Shown here piece by piece: positions 55,877-64,000 of a stretch of 64,000 nucleotides of DNA. Made by a program: the position numbers and the translations under genes. Every line of letters begins with the position of its first letter. Within the stretch, counting starts at the first letter, position 1. The notes under the pieces were generated by a model that was not told the origin of the DNA, searched no databases, and worked only from the letters and a program-made list of their open reading frames with translations. Source of the DNA: M0108 sp044228795 (GTDB lineage: Bacteria > Pseudomonadota > Gammaproteobacteria > Chromatiales > Chromatiaceae). The stretch is taken from NCBI GenBank assembly GCA_044228795.1, contig JBGAUE010000018.1, forward strand, positions 1-64,000, written 5' to 3'.

Positions 55877-55913
55877 TTCTTTATGTTGTTCTGATTAAGG
55901 GCCCCGATCCCAA

Positions 55914-56600
55914 TCACGGCTTGTCGGAAAAGCGATAGCCAATACCCCGTACGGTTTGAAGTAGCTGGTCATGGCCAGTATCTTCCAAGGACTTACGTAA
56001 GCGACGCACATGGACGTCCACCGTACGCTCTTCGACATAAATTTGTTCGCCCCAGACCTGATCCAGGAGTTGGGAGCGCGTAAAGGCGCGCTCGGCATGG
56101 CTCATGAGGTAGTGAAGTAGGCGGAATTCCGTGGGAGCAACCTCAATGCGGTGGCCGTTGGCGGTGACGCGATGGCTGATACTGTCGATGCGCAGGCCCC
56201 CGATCTCGATCTGGTCTGAAGGCGCTTCCGGTTTGGAGCGACGGAGCACGGCATTCACCCGTGCTACCATCTCGCGGGGGGAGAAGGGCTTGGCGATGTA
56301 ATCGTCCGCTCCCGTTTCCAGGCCCCTGATCCGGTCTTCTTCCTCGCCACGGGCGCTGACCATGATGATGGGAGTGGTGCGTGTCTTGGGGTTCTGTTTA
56401 AGCTGCAAGGCCAGTTCCAGCCCGGAGCGGCCGGGGAGCATCCAGTCAAGGAGGATGAGGTCCGGGTTCTCGGCCTGCATCAGTTTCCGGGCATCATCGG
56501 CATGGCCTGCCTCGAGGACACGGAATCCTGAACCCTCTAAGGCAAATCGAATGACTTCACGGATATCGGGTTCGTCATCGACGATGAGGATGGTTGCCAT
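55914..56600 (-). CDS. phoB: phosphate regulon response regulator PhoB
   Basis: The 228-residue OmpR-type regulator has a receiver (MATILIVDDEPDIREV, phospho-site D52 in LLDWMLPGRSG, KPFSPREMVARV) and a winged-helix domain with AERAFTRSQLLDQVWG and VHVRRLRKSL. ATG 56600 gives the family start. A Pho box lies 98 bases upstream. The kinase gene phoR does not follow; ihfB is convergent. Confidence 0.92.
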   Translation of the reverse strand: MATILIVDDEPDIREVIRFALEGSGFRVLEAGHADDARKLMQAENPDLILLDWMLPGRSGLELALQLKQNPKTRTTPIIMVSARGEEEDRIRGLETGADDYIAKPFSPREMVARVNAVLRRSKPEAPSDQIEIGGLRIDSISHRVTANGHRIEVAPTEFRLLHYLMSHAERAFTRSQLLDQVWGEQIYVEERTVDVHVRRLRKSLEDTGHDQLLQTVRGIGYRFSDKP

Positions 56601-56697
56601 AATCTTGAGGATCCTAAAGGGCGTGAATGGCAGGCGCGGAGGTTTGACTAGGTTGAGATCACCGTTAGCTATCAATCATTCATCTTATTGAGCTCGG

Positions 56698-56715
56698 ATG
56701 ACAGTTTCATGACTG
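56698..56715 (-). promoter_or_regulatory. Pho box upstream of phoB
   Basis: On the minus strand CAGTCATGAAACTGTCAT matches 16 of 18 bases of the consensus CTGTCATAAAACTGTCAT. Ten bases further TAAGAT can serve as -10, the standard PhoB-activated promoter geometry. It indicates PhoB autoactivation. Confidence 0.75.
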
Positions 56716-56870
56716 CGCCGGGCCCTGGTGTTACGGAAAGACTGATTGAGTCAGGGCTACCGTAACTTGTGGTGGAAAGCGCGACTTTAACCGTCCTGTC
56801 CCTGCCCCTAGCCCCCCAGTGTCAGCGACACGGGGTAATTCTCATCCACCGCGACCCAGGTACCGCCAAC

Positions 56871-57422
56871 ATGCCAGCTAAGCATCCGACCCTCTTTCGC
56901 GGGCGTGTTATTAGTCTGACCCAGGAGCGCGTCCGATTACCCAATGGCCATGAGGCCGAGTTGGAGATCGTTCATCACCCGGGAGGCGCCGCCGTGGTTG
57001 CCCTCGACCAGACGGGGCAAGTCTGCCTCTTACGGCAGTATCGCTATGCCACTGGCGGGTGGCTCTGGGAACTGCCTGCGGGCAAGATCGACAATGAGGA
57101 ACCGCCCGCCCAGACCGCCCGGCGCGAACTGGTAGAGGAGGCAGGTCGGGAGGCGGCGGACTGGCGGGACCTCGGCTGCATGCACAGCTCCCCCGGCATC
57201 TTCACCGAGGTCGTCTATCTCTACCTGGCCCAGAATCTGACCCCCGTCGGCCTTGGCCACGAACAGGAAGAGGTTATCGAGATTCACTGGCTGCCCCTGT
57301 CCCAGGCCCTGGAGTGGTGTCTCGATGGGACTATTTCCGATGCGAAGACCTTGATAGGGCTTTTCCGCGCCTGGGCCCTACTGGCGAAGGAACCTGAGAA
57401 TTGTGATCCAATCAGGGATTGA
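56871..57422 (+). CDS. NUDIX hydrolase, ADP-ribose pyrophosphatase-like
   Basis: The 183-residue enzyme has a complete Nudix box (GKIDNEEPPAQTARRELVEE and following AG) preceded by LLRQYRYATGGWLWELPAG, the sequence typical of ADP-ribose/GDP-mannose diphosphatases. ATG 56871 matches the family start; an upstream in-frame start at 56769 adds unconserved residues. Divergent from phoB. Confidence 0.85.
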   Translation: MPAKHPTLFRGRVISLTQERVRLPNGHEAELEIVHHPGGAAVVALDQTGQVCLLRQYRYATGGWLWELPAGKIDNEEPPAQTARRELVEEAGREAADWRDLGCMHSSPGIFTEVVYLYLAQNLTPVGLGHEQEEVIEIHWLPLSQALEWCLDGTISDAKTLIGLFRAWALLAKEPENCDPIRD

Positions 57423-57434
57423 TTCAGGCATCTC

Positions 57435-57463
57435 TTGACAGTCAGCGGTACGAGACAAATACT
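57435..57463 (+). promoter_or_regulatory. sigma70 promoter of the Pro/Tyr-rich lipoprotein gene
   Basis: A perfect -35 TTGACA (57435-57440) and AATACT (57458-57463) are separated by the ideal 17 bases, 51 bases before the ATG at 57514. Confidence 0.6.
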
Positions 57464-57513
57464 CTTTTCGCCGAATGCCCAATTTGAATTCTCCAAGAGA
57501 TAAGAGTAACGCA

Positions 57514-58485
57514 ATGAAACCAAGGCGGATCTATCGCAACGTCGTGACCGCTTCCCTGTTAGCCATGGCCCTGGGTCTGGGTGGGTGCGTGGTCGGGGCC
57601 AGTTCCTACTATCCAGAACCAGGACCCCTTGCAAACGATTATTGGTATTACCCCTCCGTAGGCGTTTACTACGACAACCAGCAGGGCTATTACCATTACA
57701 ATTCCGGAGGGACCTGGGTACAGACTACCGTATTGCCTTCTTACCTCTACAGCGGCCTGGGTACCTATGTCGTCCTCGACAACCCAGGCCCACGGCCCTG
57801 GTACTACTACAACGACCACAGACATTATTACCCGCCCGAACGCTACCGGCATTATCCGCCTAATCCTCCGCCACCCCGCTACGACCACAGACCGAGATGG
57901 GATGATGATCATCGCCCCGGAAATAGACCACCCCCTACGGGTGGATGGCCGCCCCCTGGCTATCAGCGGCCAGACGGGGATGACATCAGGCCGGGTTACA
58001 GACCGCCAGGTGGCAATCACATTTGGCCGGGCTCCAGGCCCCCGGGGGGTGAGCGACCGCCACCCGGCCGGGGTTCTCGGCCAACTCCGCGCCCCCAGCC
58101 TTCCCAGCCCCAGCCTTGGCGTTTAGGTGATGACCCAGGTTTCGGCGATGGAACACGCACCAACGAGTTCCCGCATAGTCATGGACCCGGCCAAGTCTAT
58201 CCTTCGCGGCCCACAGGCAATCGACCCAGTCCCCAGCCCCAGCCTCGGCCCATGCAGCCACCGCGTAAGGAGCCACCCAGGGTAGAACCGGGAGGTTCCC
58301 CCCTAGGGCCCTATACGCCGCCATCCCAAAGGCCAAGGGGACAAATCCCGGCGGGTAAACCGCGCGTCCCACCCCCCAACTCCGGGGACACCTCTTCCGG
58401 GCCGGTATCTGGGCCCTTCGGTGGCCAGACCCAGTCCTCTGGCTCTAACACTCACTCCCGTCCGGGACCCTTGGCGGAATACTAG
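57514..58485 (+). CDS. Pro/Tyr/His-rich lipoprotein
   Basis: The 323-residue product has a lipoprotein signal with lipobox LGLGGC (MKPRRIYRNVVTASLLAMAL before it). Residues about 30-110 are Tyr-rich (YYPSVGVYYDNQQGYYHY) and the rest is a low-complexity stretch of Pro, Arg, Gly and His repeats. The N-terminal folded part resembles small outer-membrane lipoproteins with a YXYYP pattern; the long proline-rich region probably spans or coats the envelope. Function unknown. Confidence 0.7.
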   Translation: MKPRRIYRNVVTASLLAMALGLGGCVVGASSYYPEPGPLANDYWYYPSVGVYYDNQQGYYHYNSGGTWVQTTVLPSYLYSGLGTYVVLDNPGPRPWYYYNDHRHYYPPERYRHYPPNPPPPRYDHRPRWDDDHRPGNRPPPTGGWPPPGYQRPDGDDIRPGYRPPGGNHIWPGSRPPGGERPPPGRGSRPTPRPQPSQPQPWRLGDDPGFGDGTRTNEFPHSHGPGQVYPSRPTGNRPSPQPQPRPMQPPRKEPPRVEPGGSPLGPYTPPSQRPRGQIPAGKPRVPPPNSGDTSSGPVSGPFGGQTQSSGSNTHSRPGPLAEY

Positions 58486-58542
58486 CCAGTCGCCAATCCG
58501 GCCGGGGGCTCGGGCCTCCGGCCGGCCAGCTTCCGCATCCAG

Positions 58543-59022
58543 TCAGCGGACAATATCCGTAATTTTCCAGGTCATGCCTTCCAGATGGAGGCGGATTTGA
58601 GTGTCGTTATAGCCCAGCTTGCCAAGCCGGACGAGGAAGCTGTTCCAAGACTCGAACATGGCAAAATCGACGGCCGCGAGGAAATAGGCCGGGCGTTTAT
58701 CGGTCCCGGCGGCCGCGGCATCGCGCAGTTGGGTTTGGACCCATTCGAGGTTGATAGTCTCCTCCAGGGCGACCTCCCCGGCCCGCTGGAGGCTATTCTG
58801 GAACCAGCCCATGGGATGGTTGCCGGTCGTGACATTCTTCAGCCCCAGCGCCCATTCCAGACGCTGCTTGGTGTTAGCACGAAGGGCATCAAGATCGACG
58901 AGAGGTTCCAGGGCGGAGGGTTCGGTTCGACCCAGGGCATCATCAATGCGGTAGAGGTGATAGTAGGGCCAGAAGATGAAGACGACGATGAAAACCAATA
59001 AGACTGAAACCAGGAAGCGCAT
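58543..59022 (-). CDS. DUF2939 domain protein
   Basis: The 159-residue protein has one N-terminal membrane anchor (MRFLVSVLLVFIVVFIFWPY) followed by HLYRIDDALGRTEPSALEPL, DLDALRANTKQRLEW, the DUF2939 pattern. It is likely periplasmic and uncharacterised. Divergent from the DUF4126 gene. Confidence 0.75.
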   Translation of the reverse strand: MRFLVSVLLVFIVVFIFWPYYHLYRIDDALGRTEPSALEPLVDLDALRANTKQRLEWALGLKNVTTGNHPMGWFQNSLQRAGEVALEETINLEWVQTQLRDAAAAGTDKRPAYFLAAVDFAMFESWNSFLVRLGKLGYNDTQIRLHLEGMTWKITDIVR

Positions 59023-59117
59023 GAGGGCCTGCTGACCTGAGCGGTCGCGTTGGGGAGTAGGGTCGCCATTCTAGCCCCCTGACCATCCCCCAGCCAGGGG
59101 CCAGTGCCTGGACAGGC

Positions 59118-59123
59118 TATAAT
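59118..59123 (+). promoter_or_regulatory. -10 element of the DUF4126 gene
   Basis: Perfect TATAAT lies 39 bases before the ATG at 59162. No clear -35 at the proper distance. Confidence 0.45.
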
Positions 59124-59161
59124 AGACTAGGGTTTCAGAAAATTGCGGAGTCGAATCAACG

Positions 59162-59836
59162 ATGGAAGACATCACCCACAGCCTGGCTCTGACCCTGGGT
59201 GTTGGTTGGGCCAGCGGGATCAACCTCTACGCCGCTATCTTGGTATTGGGCTTTATGGGCCTGACCGGGCGCATGGACCTACCGGTTGGCCTGGAGGTTC
59301 TCAGTGATCCCCTGGTGATGTTTGCGGCTGGTTTCATGTACCTGATGGAGTTCTTCGCTGATAAGACCCCCGGCGTGGATACCGCTTGGGACAGCATTCA
59401 CACCTTTATCCGCATCCCCGCTGGCGCTCTCCTGGCTGCGGGTGCAGTCGGCGATATCGGACCTGGTGCTGAACTCGCCGCGGCCATAGCGGGTGGCGGA
59501 CTGGCGGCTGCTACTCATGCCGCTAAGGCCGGTGCCCGCGTCATCATCAACACCTCACCCGAACCCTTTAGCAATTGGGCGGCCTCCTTCACGGAGGATT
59601 TCGCCGTGGTGGGCGGTTTGCTGGTGGCTATTAACCACCCCCTGGTATTCCTGATCCTGCTGGTCTTGTTTATCCTGCTGTTGATCTGGATATTACCCAA
59701 ACTCTGGCGCGGCATTAAGCGCATTTTTGGCGCCTTGGGTCGATTTTTTGGGGCAAAGTCTGAAGAGCCTCCGTCGCAACCACCTAAGCCTCCATCTGGG
59801 CCACCCCGATTGGGAAAACCCAGAGGGGGGGGGTGA
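59162..59836 (+). CDS. DUF4126 membrane protein
   Basis: The 224-residue protein has LTLGVGWASGINLYAAILVL, EFFADKTPGVDTAWDSIHTF and INTSPEPFSNW, diagnostic of DUF4126. Several helices are predicted, and the C-terminus is a polar Pro/Gly tail ending in GGG, encoded by a nine-G run (59825-59833). Function unknown. cca starts three bases after the stop. Confidence 0.82.
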   Translation: MEDITHSLALTLGVGWASGINLYAAILVLGFMGLTGRMDLPVGLEVLSDPLVMFAAGFMYLMEFFADKTPGVDTAWDSIHTFIRIPAGALLAAGAVGDIGPGAELAAAIAGGGLAAATHAAKAGARVIINTSPEPFSNWAASFTEDFAVVGGLLVAINHPLVFLILLVLFILLLIWILPKLWRGIKRIFGALGRFFGAKSEEPPSQPPKPPSGPPRLGKPRGGG

Positions 59837-59839
59837 GGC

Positions 59840-61096
59840 ATGCTTCCTGGCGTCAAGACCTATCTTGTTGGCGGCGCGGTACGCGATCGGCTGCTGGGGC
59901 GGCCGACGAGGGAGCGTGATTTTGTGGTGGTCGGTGCTACCCCCCAACAGCTTCTTGACCTGGGATTTCGCCAGGTTGGGGTGGATTTCCCCGTCTTCCT
60001 TCATCCTAAAACCAAGGACGAATATGCGCTGGCGCGTACCGAGCGCAAGACCTTGCCGGGTTATCGTGGCTTCGTGGTCCATGCCGAGCCAGACGTGACC
60101 CTGGAGGAGGATCTGCGTCGCCGTGACCTGACCATCAATGCCCTGGCGGAGGACGAGGCGGGCAGGATCATTGACTACTATGGTGGCTTGGATGATCTTG
60201 AGGCACGTCTGCTCCGGCATGTGTCCGAAGCCTTCGCCGAGGATCCGGTCCGCATTCTGCGCGTGGCGCGCTTCGCCGCCCGCTACGCCGATCTGGGTTT
60301 CGAGATCGCCGATGAGACCCTGGACCTGATGCGCGCCATGGTCACGGCGGGGGAGGTGGACGCCCTGGTACCGGAACGGGTCTGGCAGGAACTGCATAAG
60401 GCCCTGTCCGAGTCCAAGCCCTCGCGCTTCTTTGAGGTTCTCCGCCAGTGCGGTGCCCTGGCGCGTCTCCTGCCGGAGGTAGACCAGCTCTGGGGCGTGC
60501 CCCAGCCTAGCCAGTGGCATCCGGAGATCGACACCGGCGTTCACGCCATGATGGTGTTGGATATTTCCGCCCGCGTCTCAGAGGATACGGAGGTGCGCTT
60601 CGCTGCCCTGACCCATGACCTCGGCAAGGGCATTACCCCGGAGGAAATCCTGCCGAGTCACAAGGGGCATGAGGAACGAGGTGTGACCCTGATCCATGAC
60701 CTCTGCGAACGCTTTCGGATACCGATCCGCTATCGGGAGTTGGCGGTGATTGCCGCCCGCTATCATGGCCTGGTCCACAAGGTTGCCGAGTTGAGGCCAG
60801 CTACTATTGTTGATGTCCTGGAGGGTACCGACGCCTTCCGTCGACCCGAGCGGTTCGAACGGATCTTGCGGGTCTGTGAGGCGGATTACCGCGGGCGTGA
60901 GACCTACCAGGAACGCCATTACCCTCAGGCCCCGCGGTGGCTCGCCTATCTGGCGGCGGCAGGGGGGGTCGATACTGGGGCCATTGCCCTAGCGACGGCT
61001 GAACGGGGGCGGATACCGGAGCGAGTGCACGAGGCTAGGGTCGAGGCAGTGCGTGCGATCCTGTCGGAAACCGGGTTCGAAAGTGACAGAAACTAG
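59840..61096 (+). CDS. cca: CCA tRNA nucleotidyltransferase (multifunctional, with HD domain)
   Basis: The 418-residue enzyme adds or repairs the 3' CCA of tRNA. The nucleotidyltransferase domain has YLVGGAVRDRLLGRPTRERD, the head domain RRRDLTINALAED, and the C-terminal HD phosphohydrolase has FAALTHDLGKGITP with LPSHKGHEERG. This bifunctional type is usual in gammaproteobacteria. It follows the DUF4126 gene by three bases. Confidence 0.95.
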   Translation: MLPGVKTYLVGGAVRDRLLGRPTRERDFVVVGATPQQLLDLGFRQVGVDFPVFLHPKTKDEYALARTERKTLPGYRGFVVHAEPDVTLEEDLRRRDLTINALAEDEAGRIIDYYGGLDDLEARLLRHVSEAFAEDPVRILRVARFAARYADLGFEIADETLDLMRAMVTAGEVDALVPERVWQELHKALSESKPSRFFEVLRQCGALARLLPEVDQLWGVPQPSQWHPEIDTGVHAMMVLDISARVSEDTEVRFAALTHDLGKGITPEEILPSHKGHEERGVTLIHDLCERFRIPIRYRELAVIAARYHGLVHKVAELRPATIVDVLEGTDAFRRPERFERILRVCEADYRGRETYQERHYPQAPRWLAYLAAAGGVDTGAIALATAERGRIPERVHEARVEAVRAILSETGFESDRN

Positions 61097-61116
61097 GAAC
61101 TGGGACCTCATGCCCT

Positions 61117-62721
61117 TCAGGCGCGATCCTGGATATATTTTAAGGCCCGGCTCATGCTTAGTTCTATGTTGGAAGGGCCGGACCGGATCAGGAAGGCCTC
61201 CTCGTTATTCTTGGCACGCAGAAAGACCGGGGCACTGGAGCGTTCACATTCCACGGCGCCGATTTGCAGACCCTCCAGCTCGTAGAGCTCGAGTTGCACC
61301 TGTTGGGCATACTCGGCACCCAGGTGCTGGTTGAGCAGGTTCTTGAAATGCAGCCGACACTTGTCGTCGCTTTCGAAACCGTCCGCATCCAGACCCAGCA
61401 AGCTGCCATCGTCGGCCACGCCTAGCAGCAGTATCCCTCCCTCGGTGTTGAGGAAAGCTGTGACGCCCTTGAGCCAGGCCAATTCGATTTCCTTCCCCGG
61501 CTTGCGGGTATGGAGGTTCTGGCGCATGGTGGATTTGAATTCGAGATGGGCGTCTTCGCCCCGGCCAATAAGATCATAAAGGTCGCGTTCGGGATTATCG
61601 CGGTCGATAGTGAGTCGGGGCAGGTCGCGCAACTGACGGCTGTATTTGCGGATTACCATTGCAGCCAGGGCAATACCGAGTCCGGCGATGACCAAGGTCG
61701 TCAGGGCCAAGACAGGCCAGCGGTTCGTAAGGGCGGCGCTGGACGAGGATTCGGGCATGGCAATGCCAAACCAGGCGCCCTCCGGGTTTTCTGAAAGGGG
61801 CCGAAATCCGCCCAGCCACTTATGGCCACCACTGGAAAAGGGCACCAACTCCTCGGCAGGCCGACCCGCGGCGCGCCAAGCAGCCGTGGCATCGAAGAGG
61901 AGGGGGCCGCCATGCTGTTCATGGGCGGAGAAAAAATCGCCCTGATCCAGGCCCTTCCCGCCACTCGCCTCGGGAATATAGATGCCGCCCCCGGCATTCA
62001 GGAGGAAGGCCTTGCCCTCGGGACCCAGGGGTAGGCGCCCTAGGAACTCCAGGATTTGGCCCAGCAACAGGTCAAAGGCCAGGACGCGGGTCTCGCCTTC
62101 GCTCTCCCAGGTGATCCCGGCGGTCACCCCCGGCAATTTCAGTGATTGAAAGCGGTAGGGCTCGCTCCAACCCACCTGACCACCCGCCGCTAATGCCGCT
62201 CGGTACCAGGGCCGCTCGCGGGGATCGTAACCCAAGGGACCATCCCAGGTCTCAAGTGCCGTGCCTCCGGCATCCAATCGGGTCCAGGACACCAGTCCCG
62301 GGTGCGCAGGGTCCTGTTGACTGACCAGCCACTGATCTCCCTCGCGTCTCAGGAAGTATTGACCACCGAGCCCGTTCGCCAGGATGACCCCGGAGATCTG
62401 ATCGAGGTGCTTGAGGATAGGGATGAATTCGATGGCAAGCCTATTGGGTTCCAGGCCTGCCGTACCGCTCATCATCAGGCGGTCGCGAACAATGACCAAT
62501 TGGCGTGACAGAGGTTGAAAAAAATGGCTGACCTCGTCACGCGCCAGTTGAATGGCATCGCCGACCCGGGCCGCCGCCAGATCCCTTTTCAGTCCGTTGA
62601 TCAGCCCCCAGGCGGCCAGGGCCAGCAATCCGGCGGTGAAGAGGATGAGCAGGACTAAATCCCGAAAGAGACGGGAGCGGATGGGGCGGGACTCTGTCTT
62701 AAACAGGGAGGTGGCGAACAT
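61117..62721 (-). CDS. Cache-like membrane sensor fused to AlbA_2 (Schlafen-type) domain
   Basis: The 534-residue protein has TM1 near 19-42, a periplasmic region of about 290 residues with a double-Cache look (YDPRERPWYRAALAAGGQVG and GVTAGITWESEGE are typical Cache motifs), TM2 near 335-358, and a cytoplasmic C-terminal domain from about 380. That domain has LEFKSTMRQNL, AFLNTEGGILLLGVADDGSL and GAVECERSSAPVFLRAK, the motifs of AlbA_2/Schlafen-fold proteins, several of which are nucleic-acid-binding or nucleases. No kinase, cyclase or methyl-accepting part exists, so a ligand would directly control the AlbA_2 domain. Convergent with cca. Confidence 0.75.
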   Translation of the reverse strand: MFATSLFKTESRPIRSRLFRDLVLLILFTAGLLALAAWGLINGLKRDLAAARVGDAIQLARDEVSHFFQPLSRQLVIVRDRLMMSGTAGLEPNRLAIEFIPILKHLDQISGVILANGLGGQYFLRREGDQWLVSQQDPAHPGLVSWTRLDAGGTALETWDGPLGYDPRERPWYRAALAAGGQVGWSEPYRFQSLKLPGVTAGITWESEGETRVLAFDLLLGQILEFLGRLPLGPEGKAFLLNAGGGIYIPEASGGKGLDQGDFFSAHEQHGGPLLFDATAAWRAAGRPAEELVPFSSGGHKWLGGFRPLSENPEGAWFGIAMPESSSSAALTNRWPVLALTTLVIAGLGIALAAMVIRKYSRQLRDLPRLTIDRDNPERDLYDLIGRGEDAHLEFKSTMRQNLHTRKPGKEIELAWLKGVTAFLNTEGGILLLGVADDGSLLGLDADGFESDDKCRLHFKNLLNQHLGAEYAQQVQLELYELEGLQIGAVECERSSAPVFLRAKNNEEAFLIRSGPSNIELSMSRALKYIQDRA

Positions 62722-62909
62722 GAGGAGGAGTATAACAGGGCCAAATAGGATTCCGCCCCGCTGGCAGACGTCTGGGATCTGTTGGGTTTTGATGGCCGCC
62801 TTTCGGGCATCGATGCTTGTGGTAACATCCCTGCCTGTCGGAATCCAGGCCCGCCGCCGGGCCTTGCGGTTTTTTCATATCCCCTTGTCCTTTCCCTTAG
62901 GTGCCCGCC

Positions 62910-63383
62910 ATGTCCAAGGTCTTGTATGAAGCCAGTCCTTCCCTGGTCCGCATGAACCCCTTTGGTTCGGTTCTTCTGATCCTGTCCCTGGCGGGGGGGG
63001 TAATCCTAGCCACACCCCCAGTCGCCCGGGGCTTGGTGACTAATCTGGGCCTTGACTCCCGTGTGATCAGCTTGGTGGGATTGGCTGTCGCGGCCCTGGC
63101 CTTCTTGTGGTTGCTGGTTTGGTTCGTAAAGACCAAGATGGATCATCTGGTAATTAGGGGGGACGAGATCGTCTGGACCCATGGCCTCTTGAGCAAGCAG
63201 TACACGGAGATAGCCCAGACCTCGATCCGGACCGTGCGTGTTCAGCAAACCATCCTGCAACGCCTCATGGGGGCTGGTGATGTGTTCATCTACACGGCGG
63301 GCGACATGCCGGAGGTGCTGATCCGGGGGCTTCCCGAGCCGGAGAAGCTGCGTCAATACACCAACGCGTCGGAACGTACCTAA
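62910..63383 (+). CDS. PH-domain (bPH2) membrane protein
   Basis: The 157-residue protein has two N-terminal helices (SVLLILSLAGGVILATP and VGLAVAALAFLWLLVWF) then a PH-like domain with LVIRGDEIVWTHGLL and SIRTVRVQQTILQRLMGAGD, the pattern of bacterial YdbS/YdbT PH proteins. ATG 62910 has AGGTG upstream. Three bases separate it from the next gene. Confidence 0.82.
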   Translation: MSKVLYEASPSLVRMNPFGSVLLILSLAGGVILATPPVARGLVTNLGLDSRVISLVGLAVAALAFLWLLVWFVKTKMDHLVIRGDEIVWTHGLLSKQYTEIAQTSIRTVRVQQTILQRLMGAGDVFIYTAGDMPEVLIRGLPEPEKLRQYTNASERT

Positions 63384-63385
63384 CC

Positions 63386-63682
63386 ATGGGCGCCCCTTCT
63401 GGCGACCTCAAGCTTGTGGGTCTCTTGACCTTGGCCACGCTGGGGATTATCGCCCTGCTGGGCTATTTTGGCGCACCTCTGCTAGCGGAGGCCAGCGCCG
63501 CCTTGGCGCAGGGCATCGGGCTCAAGACCGCGACGCTCTGGGGTTTCGGAACCACGGTAGCGCTCTTCCTCCTCTTCGCCCTGGTGGCGGGAGATGGCAT
63601 TCTCGGTGAACTGCCCTTCATGCTGGGTGCCTTCTTCACCTTTTTCGCCATTCTCACGTTGCTGATTGCCTGGATATTCTGA
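63386..63682 (+). CDS. small membrane protein of unknown function
   Basis: The 98-residue protein has three predicted helices (LVGLLTLATLGIIALLGYF, ATLWGFGTTVALFLLFAL, FMLGAFFTFFAILTLLIA) and nothing else of note. It starts three bases after the PH-domain gene and is probably translated with it. Confidence 0.65.
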   Translation: MGAPSGDLKLVGLLTLATLGIIALLGYFGAPLLAEASAALAQGIGLKTATLWGFGTTVALFLLFALVAGDGILGELPFMLGAFFTFFAILTLLIAWIF

Positions 63683-63736
63683 GCATCGCGCCTTGTTCTG
63701 GCGTCCCATCCTGGCGAAGGCGCCATAATTACGTCC

Positions 63737-64000
63737 ATGACCCGCGACGCCCTGACCCAGTGCCATGAATGCGACCTGCTGCAGCGCAACCCGGTGCTGC
63801 CACCGGGTGCGGCGGCGCTCTGCGCCCGCTGCGGTGCCCTTCTGCACCGGAACCGGCCAGACAGCCTGGAACCTACCCTGGCGCTGACCCTTGCCGCCCT
63901 CATCCTCTTTCTGGTCGCCAACAGCTTCCCCTTTCTTTCCCTGGAGATGCAAGGCCAGGTCCGCGCCACCACCCTGGCCACGGGGATCATCAACCTTTAC
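63737..64000 (+). CDS. pqiA: paraquat-inducible protein A family (5' part)
   Basis: The frame is open to the window edge, giving 88 residues. CHECDLLQRN and CARCGALLH are the two Cys-pair motifs of PqiA, and LALTLAALILFLVANSFPFL is its first helix. PqiA is an inner-membrane protein of the PqiABC (MCE) lipid-transport system; pqiB would be expected beyond the right edge. Confidence 0.85.
   Translation, partial: MTRDALTQCHECDLLQRNPVLPPGAAALCARCGALLHRNRPDSLEPTLALTLAALILFLVANSFPFLSLEMQGQVRATTLATGIINLY

Overview
The window is a high-GC stretch of a gammaproteobacterial chromosome. The order aroA-cmk-rpsA-ihfB, the holC-pepA-lptG neighbourhood, a diheme cytochrome c4, PhoB, HtpG, PqiA and a PEP-utilising style of dense, short-spaced operons fit a Chromatiales-like (purple sulfur bacterial or related) organism. 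No photosynthesis or sulfur-oxidation gene is present, so that placement is an inference. I see no rRNA, tRNA, CRISPR array, intact insertion sequence or prophage.

Layout. 1-4400: a PHP-type tyrosine phosphatase gene and nrdA (class I ribonucleotide reductase large subunit) on the minus strand; the nrdA promoter carries two NrdR boxes and a cluster of DnaA-box-like sites. 4400-5900: a CBS-pair protein and cytochrome c4. 5900-12900: a group-2 Mrp cation/proton antiporter operon (AB fusion, C, D, E, F, G), split between D and E by a Gly-Tyr-Pro repeat gene and the remnant of a second mrpD. 13000-14400: two minus-strand genes of unknown function. 14600-25200: a seven-gene plus-strand operon for a surface polysaccharide (very large secreted protein, GNAT protein, GINT1-like glycosyl enzyme, O-antigen polymerase/ligase, two GT4 glycosyltransferases, AsnB-type amidotransferase), followed by a Tat-exported serine hydrolase and phosphoglucomutase on the minus strand.

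28100-38500: htpG, an ArsR-type regulator overlapping corA, hypF, and a 1396-residue membrane protein made of two related halves. 38500-39560 is a gene-poor patch with one small cysteine-containing exported protein. 39560-43300: holC, pepA, a lone lptG without lptF, and an RDD protein. 43400-49500: a PAS-containing histidine kinase, a FixJ-type regulator, a UMF1-family transporter and a DEAD-box helicase. 49700-56600: a dihydrolipoamide-dehydrogenase-like enzyme, aroA-cmk, rpsA (with a structured leader containing a terminator-like hairpin), ihfB and phoB (with a good Pho box). 56800-64000: NUDIX hydrolase, Pro/Tyr-rich lipoprotein, DUF2939 and DUF4126 proteins, cca, a membrane receptor joining a Cache-like sensor to a Schlafen-type AlbA_2 domain, a PH-domain membrane protein, a small membrane protein and the start of pqiA.

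How genes work together. Most of the window is ordinary housekeeping. The parts that stand out are the rearranged Mrp operon, the polysaccharide operon headed by an undescribed giant exported protein, the Cache-AlbA_2 receptor, and the doubled 1396-residue membrane protein.
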